Under the pieces are notes generated by a model. That model was not told where the DNA came from. It saw nothing but the letters and a program-made list of their open reading frames with translations, and ran no database searches. A stretch of DNA of 64,000 bases, from contig NZ_FNUJ01000015.1 of the NCBI RefSeq assembly GCF_900107925.1, positions 124,001 to 188,000 of the forward strand. The letters are read 5' to 3'. This stretch comes from Amycolatopsis pretoriensis. GTDB lineage: Bacteria; Actinomycetota; Actinomycetes; Mycobacteriales; Pseudonocardiaceae. A program made the position numbers and the translations under genes. This document shows positions 30,217 to 39,900 of this stretch, in pieces (position 1 is the stretch's first letter; every line of letters begins with the position of its first letter).

Positions 30217-31068
30217 TCAGTCGTCGGCCTGTTCGTCGGTGATCGAGTCGAGCAGCTCGGCCGCGATGGTGCGGGCGGCGGGCCTCAGCTCGGTGCTCAA
30301 GGCGTAGAACAGTTCCTGGGCGGGCTCGGCCGGCCAGTCCGCCGGCAGGTGTTCCCGCGGCAGCCGCGGATCGGTACGGATGGTCTGCAGCCAGTCCGAC
30401 TCCAGCAGCAGGTCCCGGGCGAGGACGTCCGGTGCCTGGGCCGCCGGGTCCCGCCAGCGGGCCAGGAACGCCCGGTAGTGCCCGGCCAGGCGGTCGATGT
30501 CCCACGCTTCCCGGACGATCCCGGCGACCTCGGTGGGCGGGAGTGCGCGGGCCTGGAAGACCTTGACGTGGCCGTCGGCGCCGAGGCCGTCGAGCAACGG
30601 GACCGGGTCGACCTCGCCCGGCGCGATCCACAACCCGCCCTGGAGACTGCCGAAGCCGGCCCACAGCAGCCGTGAGCGCAGGGCGTGCCGCTGGCGCTGC
30701 CACGACTCCGGCATCGAAAACCCGAGCAGCGTCCAGGTGCCGTCCCACTGCCGGTTGACCGCCCCGGCCCGCCAGATGCGCCGCTCGCCGTCGTGCAGGA
30801 TCGCGCGCGACCGCTCGGTGAGACCGACGTAGACGTGCCGCCCGCGGCGCACCCGGTGGAGCAGGCCGCGCCGCGCCATGCGGCTCAGCGTGGACCGGGT
30901 CGCGTGCTCGGAGACGCCGACGCGGTCCAGCACGTCGAGCACGCTCGCCGTGGCGACGTGGATCTCGCGGTCGAGGACGTGACCGCCGAAGAAGGTGAGC
31001 AGCAGCGTCTGCGGACGCGGGGTGTCGGCGCCGATGCCCTCGGCGGCGGAGACGGCCAGATCGCTCAC
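30217..31068 (-). CDS. PaaX family transcriptional regulator
   Basis: A 283-residue protein with the three-part PaaX layout. The N-terminal winged helix has RPQTLLLTFFGGHVLDREIHVATASVLDVLDRVGVSEHATRSTLSRMARRGLL. The central Cas2-like domain includes WDGTWTLLGFSMPESWQRQRHALRSRLLWAGFGSLQGGLWIAPGE. The C-terminal domain contains RWRDPAAQAPDVLARDLLLESDWLQTIRTDPRLPREHLPADWP. Founding members repress phenylacetate degradation in response to phenylacetyl-CoA, but no paa genes are seen. The divergent MHS transporter is the likely target. The start is GTG. Confidence 0.92.
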   Translation of the reverse strand: MSDLAVSAAEGIGADTPRPQTLLLTFFGGHVLDREIHVATASVLDVLDRVGVSEHATRSTLSRMARRGLLHRVRRGRHVYVGLTERSRAILHDGERRIWRAGAVNRQWDGTWTLLGFSMPESWQRQRHALRSRLLWAGFGSLQGGLWIAPGEVDPVPLLDGLGADGHVKVFQARALPPTEVAGIVREAWDIDRLAGHYRAFLARWRDPAAQAPDVLARDLLLESDWLQTIRTDPRLPREHLPADWPAEPAQELFYALSTELRPAARTIAAELLDSITDEQADD

Positions 31069-31144
31069 CGCGCGAGCATAAGCCCCGTCGGATGTTGGGC
31101 AACGTCTTGACGGTAGTCACCGAACTGCTTAACGTTCGTCGCGG

Positions 31145-31160
31145 CGTGACGCGGGTCACG
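31145..31160. promoter_or_regulatory. Inverted repeat between PaaX-type gene and MHS transporter
   Basis: CGTGAC and GTCACG flank GCGG, 27 bp before the transporter start. It may be the operator used by the divergent regulator. No strong ribosome or -10 element is covered with certainty. Confidence 0.45.
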
Positions 31161-31186
31161 CACGGTCGGCGACGAGGCAGGACGCG

Positions 31187-32488
31187 ATGGCAGAAAACCT
31201 CCGCTCGCGGGCGCAGCTGCGCCGCGCGGTGCTCTCCAGCTACTTCGGCAGCGTGATCGAGTACTACGACTTCCTGCTCTACGCGACGGCCTCGGCGGTC
31301 GTGTTCACCAAGGTCTTCTTCTCGAACCTCGACCCGGTGCTCGGCACGATCGCCAGCCTCGGCACGTTCACCACCGGCTACCTGGCGCGGCCGATCGGCG
31401 GGATCGTCTTCGGGCACTTCGGCGACCGGCTGGGGCGCAAGCGGATGCTCGTGATCACGATGTCGATGATGGGCGTCGCGAGCACGCTGATCGGCGTCCT
31501 GCCGACCTACGCGCAGATCGGGGTGTGGGCGCCGGTACTGCTGATCGTGCTGCGGGTGCTGCAGGGCATCGCGGTCGGCGGCGAGTGGGGCGGCGCGGTG
31601 CTGATGTCGGCCGAGCACGCGACCAGCCGCCGCGGGCTGTGGGCGAGCTTCACCAACGCCGGGGCACCCAGCGGGATGGTGGTCTCCACGCTGCTGCTGA
31701 CGCTGATGGGCGCGGTGACGACCGACGCGCAGTTCCTCGCGTGGGGCTGGCGCGTGCCGTTCCTGCTCAGCGTGGTGCTGCTCGCCATCGGCCTGTTCAT
31801 CCGGCTGAAGGTCGACGAGACGCCGGTGTTCGCCGCGGTTCGCGAGCGCTCCGGCGCACCGCTGCTGGAGGTCCTGCGCCGCCACCCGAAGAACCTGCTG
31901 CTGGCGATCGGCGTCGGGTTCGGCGCGTTCGTCGCGCAGGGCACGCTCACGACGTACGTGCTCTCGTACGCCGTGCACGCGGGGTTCTCCCGCCAGACCG
32001 TGTTGAACGCGATCACGGTGTCCTCGGTCGGCGCGGTGGCCGCCATCATCGGCTACTCGGCGCTGTCGGACCGGGTGGGACGCCGTCCGGTCGTGATCGC
32101 CGGAGCGCTGGCCACCGGCGTGGTGGGGTTCCTGCTGTTCCCGCTGATCGACACCGGCAACGCGGCGCTGCTGACGCTGGCGGTGGTGCTGGGCCAGTCG
32201 GTGGCGCACCCGGCGATGTACGGACCGCTGGCGGCGCTGTACACGGAGCTGTTCTCGACGCGCACGCGGTACACGGGGGCGTCACTGGGCTACCAGATCG
32301 CGGGCCTCGGCGCGGGCCTGGGCCCGGTGGTGTTCGCGGCGGTCGCCGGCGCGGGGACGGGCGTGATCTCGGCGGTGATCGCGGGGTGCTGCCTGGTCAC
32401 GGTGGCTTGCGTGCTGGTGCTGCGGGAGAGCAACCGGACCGATCTGGCGGAGCCGGCCGACCTGCCGGCGGTGAAGGCGGAAAGCTGA
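31187..32488 (+). CDS. MFS transporter, metabolite:H+ symporter (MHS) family
   Basis: A 433-residue membrane protein with about twelve helices. The MHS/ShiA-ProP signature is strong: SSYFGSVIEYYDFLLYATASAVVF in helix 1, FGHFGDRLGRKRML between helices 2 and 3, and LRVLQGIAVGGEWGGAVLM in helix 4. A second half follows with GYSALSDRVGRRPVVI. The family imports dicarboxylates, shikimate, betaines or aromatic acids with protons. The adjacent PaaX-type regulator hints at an aromatic or aryl-acid substrate. GCAGGA precedes the ATG. It converges with the isochorismatase-like gene (three bases between stops). Confidence 0.93.
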   Translation: MAENLRSRAQLRRAVLSSYFGSVIEYYDFLLYATASAVVFTKVFFSNLDPVLGTIASLGTFTTGYLARPIGGIVFGHFGDRLGRKRMLVITMSMMGVASTLIGVLPTYAQIGVWAPVLLIVLRVLQGIAVGGEWGGAVLMSAEHATSRRGLWASFTNAGAPSGMVVSTLLLTLMGAVTTDAQFLAWGWRVPFLLSVVLLAIGLFIRLKVDETPVFAAVRERSGAPLLEVLRRHPKNLLLAIGVGFGAFVAQGTLTTYVLSYAVHAGFSRQTVLNAITVSSVGAVAAIIGYSALSDRVGRRPVVIAGALATGVVGFLLFPLIDTGNAALLTLAVVLGQSVAHPAMYGPLAALYTELFSTRTRYTGASLGYQIAGLGAGLGPVVFAAVAGAGTGVISAVIAGCCLVTVACVLVLRESNRTDLAEPADLPAVKAES

Positions 32489-32491
32489 GGT

Positions 32492-33034
32492 TCACCACCG
32501 GCCGGCGCAGGAACCGACCTCGAAGCCGCGGCTCGGGAAGACCCGGTCCATGAAGAACTCGTGGACGGCCGGGTCTTCGTCCGCGCACCCGTCGGCCAGG
32601 AGGGACACGCGGTAGCCGCGGTCGGCGGCGTCGTACGCCGTCGCCGCGACCATCGCGCTGGTGGCCACCCCGGTGATGGTGACCGCGTCCACACCGCGCG
32701 CCCGGAGCACGAGGTCCAGGTCGGTGCCGGCGAAGGCACTCGCCCGGCGCTTACGCACGACGACGTCCTCGGTGAGCACCGGCAGGGCGGGCTCGATGCC
32801 GGGCGAGCCTTCGTGGAAGACGTCCGCCGCCTCGAAGAAGGACTCGAACAGGGCGTCGCCCGGTGGCAGGTCCGCGCCGTTGACGCGGAACGCGGTCTGG
32901 ACGTGCACGACCAGCGCCCCGGCCGCGCGTGCCCGGGGCAGCAGCCCGGTCACCGGCGCCACCACCTGCCGCGTGAACGCGAACCGCTCGGTGATGCCGC
33001 GCTGGAGGTCTCCGACGATCAGTGCTGTGCCCAT
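32492..33034 (-). CDS. Isochorismatase-like hydrolase lacking the catalytic cysteine
   Basis: A 180-residue protein of the cysteine-hydrolase (isochorismatase-like) fold. The first catalytic Asp is D9 (IVGDLQRG) and the Lys is K95 (VRKRRASAF). The nucleophile strand reads GVATSAMVAATA, so Met128 stands where a Cys is found in nicotinamidases and N-carbamoylsarcosine amidases. Isochorismatases proper also lack the Cys and use another mechanism, and many uncharacterised homologues have TSGVV here, so activity is not excluded. The ATG at 33034 has GGCAGG upstream. The gene is convergent with the MHS transporter. Confidence 0.85.
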   Translation of the reverse strand: MGTALIVGDLQRGITERFAFTRQVVAPVTGLLPRARAAGALVVHVQTAFRVNGADLPPGDALFESFFEAADVFHEGSPGIEPALPVLTEDVVVRKRRASAFAGTDLDLVLRARGVDAVTITGVATSAMVAATAYDAADRGYRVSLLADGCADEDPAVHEFFMDRVFPSRGFEVGSCAGRW

Positions 33035-33803
33035 GCGTTCAGCCTGCCAGTGCACGCGAATTAGGTCACGCCGGTATTCGAACGCGCGTCGCTCGGTAAG
33101 GGCCGAAAGTCGGGAAAAGGCAGCTTCGCGTTTCGTTACAGGTCAATCGTGTGATCGTTAAAATACGGTTTCCCGCATTCTGGGAGCCTGTGACACATAT
33201 GACGTCCGGTGTTCGATGCACACGAGAATGCACGTGCGATCTGCGAGCGGTTCCGGTTCTCAAAGTTGATCTTGCGGCCATCTTCGCAGTTAAGGGCACT
33301 GTTTCGGGATGTGGTGATGATCTTTTTCCGAATGAGCTCCGGTTGGCCGGTTCCGACCTCCGATTCACCCGTTTGAGAGTGGCTGGCCCTGGGAAGACTG
33401 CATCGGCGGCAACGAAGCCGTGGTGTCGGAAGTGGCAGCCGGCTCGGTGCCGGAGCGGGCGGAGGGAGACGGGCGAAAGGGCGAACCGGCCGGTCGGGGC
33501 GTCGACGGTCGTGACGCGGTTTCGTGCTGCCCATTTGTGGTATCCGGTCCCGTTGCCGGTGGTTCATGTTCCGGAATAGTGCCGGTAATGTCGCGACGGG
33601 GAGTGCCCGCGAATACGGATCGGTGACCGATCGAATCCCACTATTGGCGGTACTGACGATCACGGTACGCCCGGCAGCGTAAGTGTTCCAGCCAGGCGTG
33701 AAGATGCGGGGTAGCCGCCGGTTGACGGGGGATGGAACGGTTCGGTGCGGGGTGCGCGCAATTCCCGGCACCGGCCACACGAAGCTCGAAAGGGTTTGTT
33801 CAC
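33035..33803. other. Long lower-GC intergenic region ahead of the NRPS cluster
   Basis: About 770 bp with base composition clearly less GC-rich than its flanks and without a frame that looks like protein; the open frames here have poor GC bias at third positions. TAAAAT at 33159-33164 is a possible -10 pointing to the right, and GATCGGT-G-ACCGATC at 33618-33632 is a perfect dyad. It probably holds the promoter and operators of the biosynthetic cluster, and may be a junction of acquired DNA. Confidence 0.6.
33618..33632. promoter_or_regulatory. Palindrome upstream of the NRPS cluster
   Basis: GATCGGT and ACCGATC form a perfect seven-base inverted repeat around one G, 170 bp before the first gene of the cluster. 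It is a candidate operator; no cluster regulator is in the window. Confidence 0.5.
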
Positions 33804-35078
33804 ATGCGGTCCGAAAACGATGTCCTCGACCGGCCGGCGGGCACCCGCCCGGTGCCGGCGGCCCGGCTGGACGCGCTCCTCACGGGGCTCGCCCGCCGCT
33901 ACCGCGTTCCGGGGGCCCAGCTCGCGGTGTGGCAGGGCGACGAAGCCACCGCGGTCCAGACCGGCGTCCGCCACCGCGGCCGGGGCGGGCTGATGCTCCC
34001 CGCCTCCGCGGTCCCGGTCGGCTCGATCACCAAGCTGGTCACCGCGACGCTCGCGATGGTGCTCGTCGCGGACGACGACCTCGACCTGGACGAACCCGTC
34101 GGCGACGTCCTGGGTGTCTCCGGCCTGCCCGCCGGGCTGACCACCCGGCGGCTGCTGAGCCACACCGGCGGTCTCCCGTCCGATCCGGCCGACCTCGGCG
34201 GCTCGGTGCTGAGAGAAGTGCGCGGCGCCGCGCCGGTCTGTCCACCCGGGACGGCTTTCTCCTACTCGAACCTCGGCTACGCGCTGGTCGGCTCGGTGAT
34301 CGAGGAGGTGACCGGGATGGGCTGGCGCGAAGCGGCCGAGGCGATCGTCCTGCGCCCGCTGAAGATCGACCCCGTCTTCGTGGACGACCCGGGTGTCGTG
34401 TCCGGGCACGGCGGCGACCACCCGGTCGAGCAGATCCTGCCGCCCATGCTCGACCCCGCGGGAGCGCTCGCGATGAGCGCCGCCGACCTCGTCTCCCTGG
34501 GCCGGGTCCACCTCGGGAAGCCGGGCCTGCTCGACGTCGTCACCGCGGCCGACATGCACCGGCGGGTCCCGGCCGCCGAGCCGTTCGGCCTGGCCGACGG
34601 CTGGGGACTGGGCATCGCGCACTTCGGCGACGAGGGCACCGGCTGGCTCGGTCACGACGGCACGGCCGACGGCACCTCCTGCCACCTGCGGATCGACCAG
34701 GCCGGCGCCTGCGTGGTCGCCCTGACCACCAACGGCACCACCGGCGCGGACCTCTGGCACGCGCTCGCCGCCGAGCTCGCCGACCTCGGCATCGACGTCC
34801 CGTCCCGCGCGGCCCAGGTCACCGAGGCGACGCGCGCGGTCCCGGTACCGGCGGGCGACTTCGGCACCTACCGCAACGGATCCATCGAGTACGTGCTCAC
34901 GGCCGACCGGCTCGTCGTCGACGGTGAGGTCTTCCCCGAGCTGGTGCTCCACGACGACCGGACGTTCACCGTCCGCGACCCCGCGACCGGCCGGGTCACC
35001 CCCTGCGGCCGGTTCCGCGGCGAACCCGGCGCCTCGGCCGCGGTCGAAATCGGCGGCCGCCTGGCCGGCCGCCGCTGA
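33804..35078 (+). CDS. Beta-lactamase-fold serine hydrolase; candidate PBP-type NRPS thioesterase (trans cyclase)
   Basis: A 424-residue class C beta-lactamase/DD-peptidase family protein. SxxK is S74-I-T-K77, YxN is Y154-S-N156, and the third motif is H284-D-G286 in place of KTG. A beta-rich C-terminal domain (about 345-424) resembles the lipocalin-like extension of this family. There is no signal peptide, so it should be cytosolic, unlike resistance enzymes or PBPs. It is the first gene of the NRPS cluster, on the same strand, 69 bp before NRPS 1. Stand-alone PBP-type thioesterases such as SurE share this fold, size and motif set and release peptides by head-to-tail cyclisation. Other possible roles are D-peptide trimming or self-protection. 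GAAAGG lies upstream of the ATG. Confidence 0.82.
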   Translation: MRSENDVLDRPAGTRPVPAARLDALLTGLARRYRVPGAQLAVWQGDEATAVQTGVRHRGRGGLMLPASAVPVGSITKLVTATLAMVLVADDDLDLDEPVGDVLGVSGLPAGLTTRRLLSHTGGLPSDPADLGGSVLREVRGAAPVCPPGTAFSYSNLGYALVGSVIEEVTGMGWREAAEAIVLRPLKIDPVFVDDPGVVSGHGGDHPVEQILPPMLDPAGALAMSAADLVSLGRVHLGKPGLLDVVTAADMHRRVPAAEPFGLADGWGLGIAHFGDEGTGWLGHDGTADGTSCHLRIDQAGACVVALTTNGTTGADLWHALAAELADLGIDVPSRAAQVTEATRAVPVPAGDFGTYRNGSIEYVLTADRLVVDGEVFPELVLHDDRTFTVRDPATGRVTPCGRFRGEPGASAAVEIGGRLAGRR

Positions 35079-35096
35079 CACAAGCCCTCATCCCTC

Positions 35097-35114
35097 CCCG
35101 CCGGTAGCGGCGGG
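35097..35114 (+). terminator. Possible hairpin between hydrolase and NRPS 1
   Basis: CCCGCCG-GTAG-CGGCGGG is a perfect seven-base stem with four-base loop, 33 bp before the NRPS 1 start. No T-run follows, so it may reduce rather than stop read-through, or simply be a structured leader. Confidence 0.4.
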
Positions 35115-35147
35115 TTCCCCTGTCGTGCCCGGAAGGTAGCGAAGACG

Positions 35148-36902
35148 ATGACCGTGCAAGAGACGCCGGCCGAAACGGACGGCACCGCGCCGAGAACCGC
35201 CGGCTTGGCGGAGCTGTTCGCCGCACGGGCGCTTTCGGCGCCGGACGCCGTCGCCGTGGAAGGTGCCGGCGTCCGGCTGACCTACGGCGAGCTGCACGAG
35301 CGGGCCGACCGGCTCGCGGCCCACCTCGTCCGGCTGGGCCTGCGGCCGGAGGACCGGGTCGGGCTCCTGCTCGGCCGGTCGGCGGAGCTGGTCGTCGCCG
35401 AGCTGGCGGTCGTCACGGCCGGGGGCGCGTACGTGCCCCTCGACGGCCGCGCGCCGGACAGCCGGCTGCGCACCCTCCTGGCCGACGCGGGGGTGGCGGT
35501 GCTGGTGACCGATGACCCGGACCGGGCCACGGTGATCCACAGTGGACTCACCGTGCACGCGGGCGAACCGTTGCCGGACGCGGGATTCGTCGTACCGCCG
35601 GCGGATCCGGACCGGCTGGCGTACCTGATGCACACCTCGGGCTCGACCGGGACGCCCAAGGGCGTCGCCGTCCGGCACCGCGATGTCGTGGCGCTCGCCG
35701 CGGACCGCCGTTTCGCCGGCGGTGCGCACGAACGCGTCCTGCTGCACTCGCCGGTCGCCTTCGACGCGTCGACCTACGAGCTGTGGGTGCCGCTGCTGAA
35801 CGGCGGCACCGTGGTGGTCGCCCCGCCCGGCGACCTCGACGTCGAGACACTGCGGACCGTCCTCATGCGACACAGCGTGACGGCGCTTTGGCTGACAGCC
35901 GGCCTGTTCCGCGTCGTCGCCCAGGAGGCGCCGGACTGCTTCCGCGGCGTGCGGGAAGTCTGGACCGGCGGGGACGTCGTCCCGCCCGAGTCCGTGCGAC
36001 GCGTGCTGCGGGCGTGCCCCGGCTTGACCGTGGTCGACGGCTACGGCCCGACCGAGACGACCACGTTCGCCACCTCCCACCGGCTGCCGTCGGCGGACGC
36101 GGTCCCGGCGGCCGTGCCGATCGGCCGTCCGCTCGACGACATGCGCGCGTACGTCCTGGACGGCGACCTCGCCCCGGTCGCCGACGGCGAACCCGGCGAA
36201 CTCCACCTGGCCGGTGCCGGGCTGGCCCGCGGCTACTGGGCCCGGCCCGGCGCGACGGCGGAGAAGTTCGTCGCCGACCCGGCCGGCGCGCCCGGCGACC
36301 GCATGTACCGCACCGGCGACCTGGTGCGCCGCAACGAGAACGGCGAGCTGGAGTTCCTCGGCCGGGTCGATGACCAGGTCAAGGTCCGCGGCTTCCGGGT
36401 CGAGCTGGGCGAGATCGAGACCGTGCTCGCCGCGGCCCCCGGCGTCGCCGAGGTCGTCGTGGTGGCACGCGAGGACCGGCCCGGCCTCAAGCGCCTGGTG
36501 GCCTACGTGGTGGGGGAGCCGGGCGACCTCGAAGCGGTCGCCGCCGCGGCCCTGCCCGACTACATGGTGCCCTCGGCGTTCGTCGTGCTCGACGCGCTTC
36601 CGTTGAGCGGCAACGGGAAGGTCGACCGGCGCGCCCTGCCCGCGCCGCCTGCCGAAGCCGGGGAAATCACGGAACCGCGGACGGACACCGAGCGTGCCGT
36701 CGCGGGTGTCCTGGCGGAAGTGCTGGGCGTTGAGTGTCTCGGCGTCGACGAGGACTTCTTCGCCCTCGGCGGCGACTCGATCCTGGCGGTTCAGGCGCTG
36801 TCGCGGCTGCGCCGGGAGTTCGGCGCCACGCTGTCGGCGCGGACGTTGTTCGACGCACCGACCGTGGCCGGACTGGCGAGCATCCTGGCGGAAGCGGCCC
36901 CG
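35148..36902 (+). other. NRPS module 1: A-T, Val-like, L
   Basis: Loading module without a condensation domain. The adenylation pocket, read from FDASTYELW, ALWLTAG, VWTGGD and DGYGPTETTTF, gives DAYWWGGTFK; the GGTFK end is shared with known Val domains. There is no epimerase, so the first residue should remain L with a free amine. Confidence 0.8.
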
Positions 36903-39900
36903 GGCGAGGCCGCGATTCCGGTCGCGCCGCCGTCGGACGTGATCCCGCTTTCGCCGGCCCAGCGGCGGTTGTGGTTCCTTGACGAACTGACCGGTGGCAG
37001 CGCCGAGTACAACACCGGCGTCGGGCTCCGGCTGTCCGGCCCGCTCGATGTCGACGCCTTGCGCGGGGCCCTGGCGTCGCTCTGCGCGCGGCACGAATCG
37101 CTGCGGACGACGTTCGGGGACGACGTCCAGCAGATCGCGCCCACCGGCGCAATCCCGTTACGCATCAGGGAAGAACCGCCGGACGAGGACGTGCTGAAGG
37201 CCGAGCTGAGCGAGCCGTTCGACCTGCGGACCGGCCCGCTGACCCGCGCCACGCTGTTCCCGCTCGGGCCCGATGAGCACCTGCTCCTGCTGTGCCAGCA
37301 CCACATCATCACCGACGGCCGCTCGATCGGCGTGCTCACCGAAGAACTCCTCGACTTCTACGGCGGCGTGACCCCACCGCCGCTGGATCTCGGTTACCGC
37401 GACTACACGCACTGGCGCCTGGCGTCCACTTCGGACGACCAGCTCGCGTACTGGCGCGAAAACCTGACCGGCATCGAACCACTCGCCCTGCCGACGGACC
37501 GGCCCCGCCCGCCGCAGCGCACGACCGGCGGCGCGGTGCACCGGCACGACCTCCCGGCCGGCCTGGTCGGAAAGATCGCCGACGCCGGCCGCCCGCACGG
37601 CGCCACGCTCTTCATGACGCTCACCGCCGCGGTGCAGGTACTCCTCGCGGCCTACAGCGGGCAGCGCGACATCGCCGTCGGCACCGCGGTCGCCGGACGC
37701 GACCGGGCCGAATTCGAAGCCTTGACGGGATTCTTCGTCAACACGCTCGTCCTGCGGTCCGCTGTGGACGGTGACCGGCCGTTCGACGACTTCCTCGGCG
37801 AGTTCCGGGAAACCGTGCTGGCGGCGTTCGCCCACGGCGACGTCCCCTTCGACCGCGTCGTCGACGAGGTCCAGCCGGACCGCGACCCCTCCCGGACGCC
37901 GCTGGTGCAGGCCGTCGTCGTCCTGCAGACCCCCTTGGTGCGGCCCCGCGAGACCGCCGGGCTGCGGGTGACCGAGTACGACCTGCCACGCCCGTCGGCC
38001 CGGTTCGACCTGGTCGTCGAGTTCTGGCCGCACACCGACGGCCTGCGCGTGACGGTCGAGTACGCCACCGCGCTCTTCGACGCGGCCACGATCGAGCGCC
38101 TCACGCTCGGCCTGGAGACGCTGCTGACCGGGATCGCCGCCGACCCGGCGCGTCCGGTGGGCGACCTCCCGCTGCTCACCGACGCGGACCACCGCTTCCT
38201 GCTCCCGGCGAGCACAACCAACTCCGAGGGCACCGTGCCGGACCTGTTCGACCGCCGCGCCGCCCGCCACCCGGACGCGACGGCGGTGACCGGCGACGAA
38301 GAGCTGACCTACCGCGAACTGAAGAACCGAGCCGATCGGCTCGCCCGGCGGCTGATCCGGCTCGGCGTCCGCCCGGAGGACCGGGTCGGCGTCCTCATGG
38401 ACCGCTCGGCCGCCCAGGTCGTCGCGGTGCTCGCCGTCCTCAAGGCCGGCGCCGCCTACCTCCCGCTGGACCTGCGGGCCCCGGCCGACCGGATGCGGCT
38501 GGTCCTCGACGGCACCCCGCTGCTGCTCACCGACGGGCACTGGCAGGACACCGCGGCCGACGTCCACCCGGCACCCTTCGTGGTCACCGACGTCGACGAG
38601 CCGGCGTCCACTTCGGACATCGTGCCGGATCCGCAGCACCTGGCCTACGTCGAATACACCTCCGGGTCCACCGGCGTCCCGAAGGGCGTGGCCGTGCGGC
38701 ACGCCGACGTCACCGCGCTCGCCGCCGACCCGCGGTTCGCCGGTGGCGCCCACGAGCGGGTGCTGCTGCACTCGCCGCTCGCCTTCGACGCCTCGACCTA
38801 CGAGCTGTGGGTCCCGCTGCTGAACGGCGGCACCGTCGTCGTCGCGCCGCCCGGCGACCTGGACGCCGACGCCCTCCGCCGGCTCACCGCCGAACACCGT
38901 GTCACCGCGTTGTGGCTGACCGCCGGGCTCTTCCGGCTCTTCGCCGAGGACGACCCGGAGTGTTTCGCCGGCCTGCGCGAGGTCTGGACTGGCGGCGACG
39001 TCGTCCCGCCGGCCGCCGCGCGCCGCGTCCTCGCCGGCTGCCCGGGGCTCACGGTCGTCGACGGCTACGGCCCGACCGAGACCACGACGTTCGCCTCGTC
39101 GTTCCCCATGCCGTCGGCGGACGCGGTCCCCGAGACCGTCCCGATCGGCACACCCCTGGCCGGCATGCGCGTGTACCTGCTCGACGACCGGCTGCGGCTG
39201 GTGCCGCGCGGCGCGCTCGGCGAGGTCTGCATCGCCGGCGCCGGCCTCGCTCGCGGGTACTTCGCCCGGCCGGGCGCGACCGCCGAGCGGTTCGTCGCCG
39301 ACCCGTTCGGCGCGCCGGGTGACCGGATGTACCGGACCGGCGACCGCGGCCGCTGGCGCACCGACGGCACCCTCGAGTTCGCCGGCCGGGCCGACGACCA
39401 GGTGAAGATCCGCGGCTTCCGCGTCGAACCCGCCGAGGTCGAACGCGTGCTGGCCGCCCAGCCGGGGGTCGCGCAGGCCGTCGTGGCCGTGCGCGTCACC
39501 GGCGCGCGCAAGCAGCTGACCGGGTACGTCGTCCCGGTCGATAAATCCACTGTGGACACCGAAGCGCTGCGGCACGCGGTCGGCCGCACGGTGCCGGACT
39601 ACATGGTGCCGTCGGCGATCGTCGTCCTGGACGCGTTGCCGCTCAACGCGAACGGCAAGGTCGACCGGCACGCCCTGCCCGAGCCGCGCTTCGAGTCCAC
39701 TGCGGACCGGACACCGCGCACCGAACGGGAAGCCGTGCTCGCCGGGATCTGGGCCGACGTGCTGGGCGTCGACCGCGTCGGCGTCGAGGACAACTTCTTC
39801 GCCCTCGGCGGCGATTCGATCCTCAGCATCCAGGTCAGCGCCCGGGCCCGGCGCGCCGGCCTCGCCGTCACCACGGCCGACCTGTTCCGGCACCAGACGA

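Noticed and set aside
33066..33579. Open frames of 100-142 codons in the lower-GC spacer
   Set aside because: No ribosome site, codon use unlike all neighbours and no recognisable motif; treated as non-coding, though a foreign small gene cannot be fully excluded.
35097..35114. Hairpin before NRPS 1 taken as a full terminator separating it from the hydrolase gene
   Set aside because: There is no T-run and the genes are only 69 bp apart on one strand; kept only as a possible attenuating hairpin.
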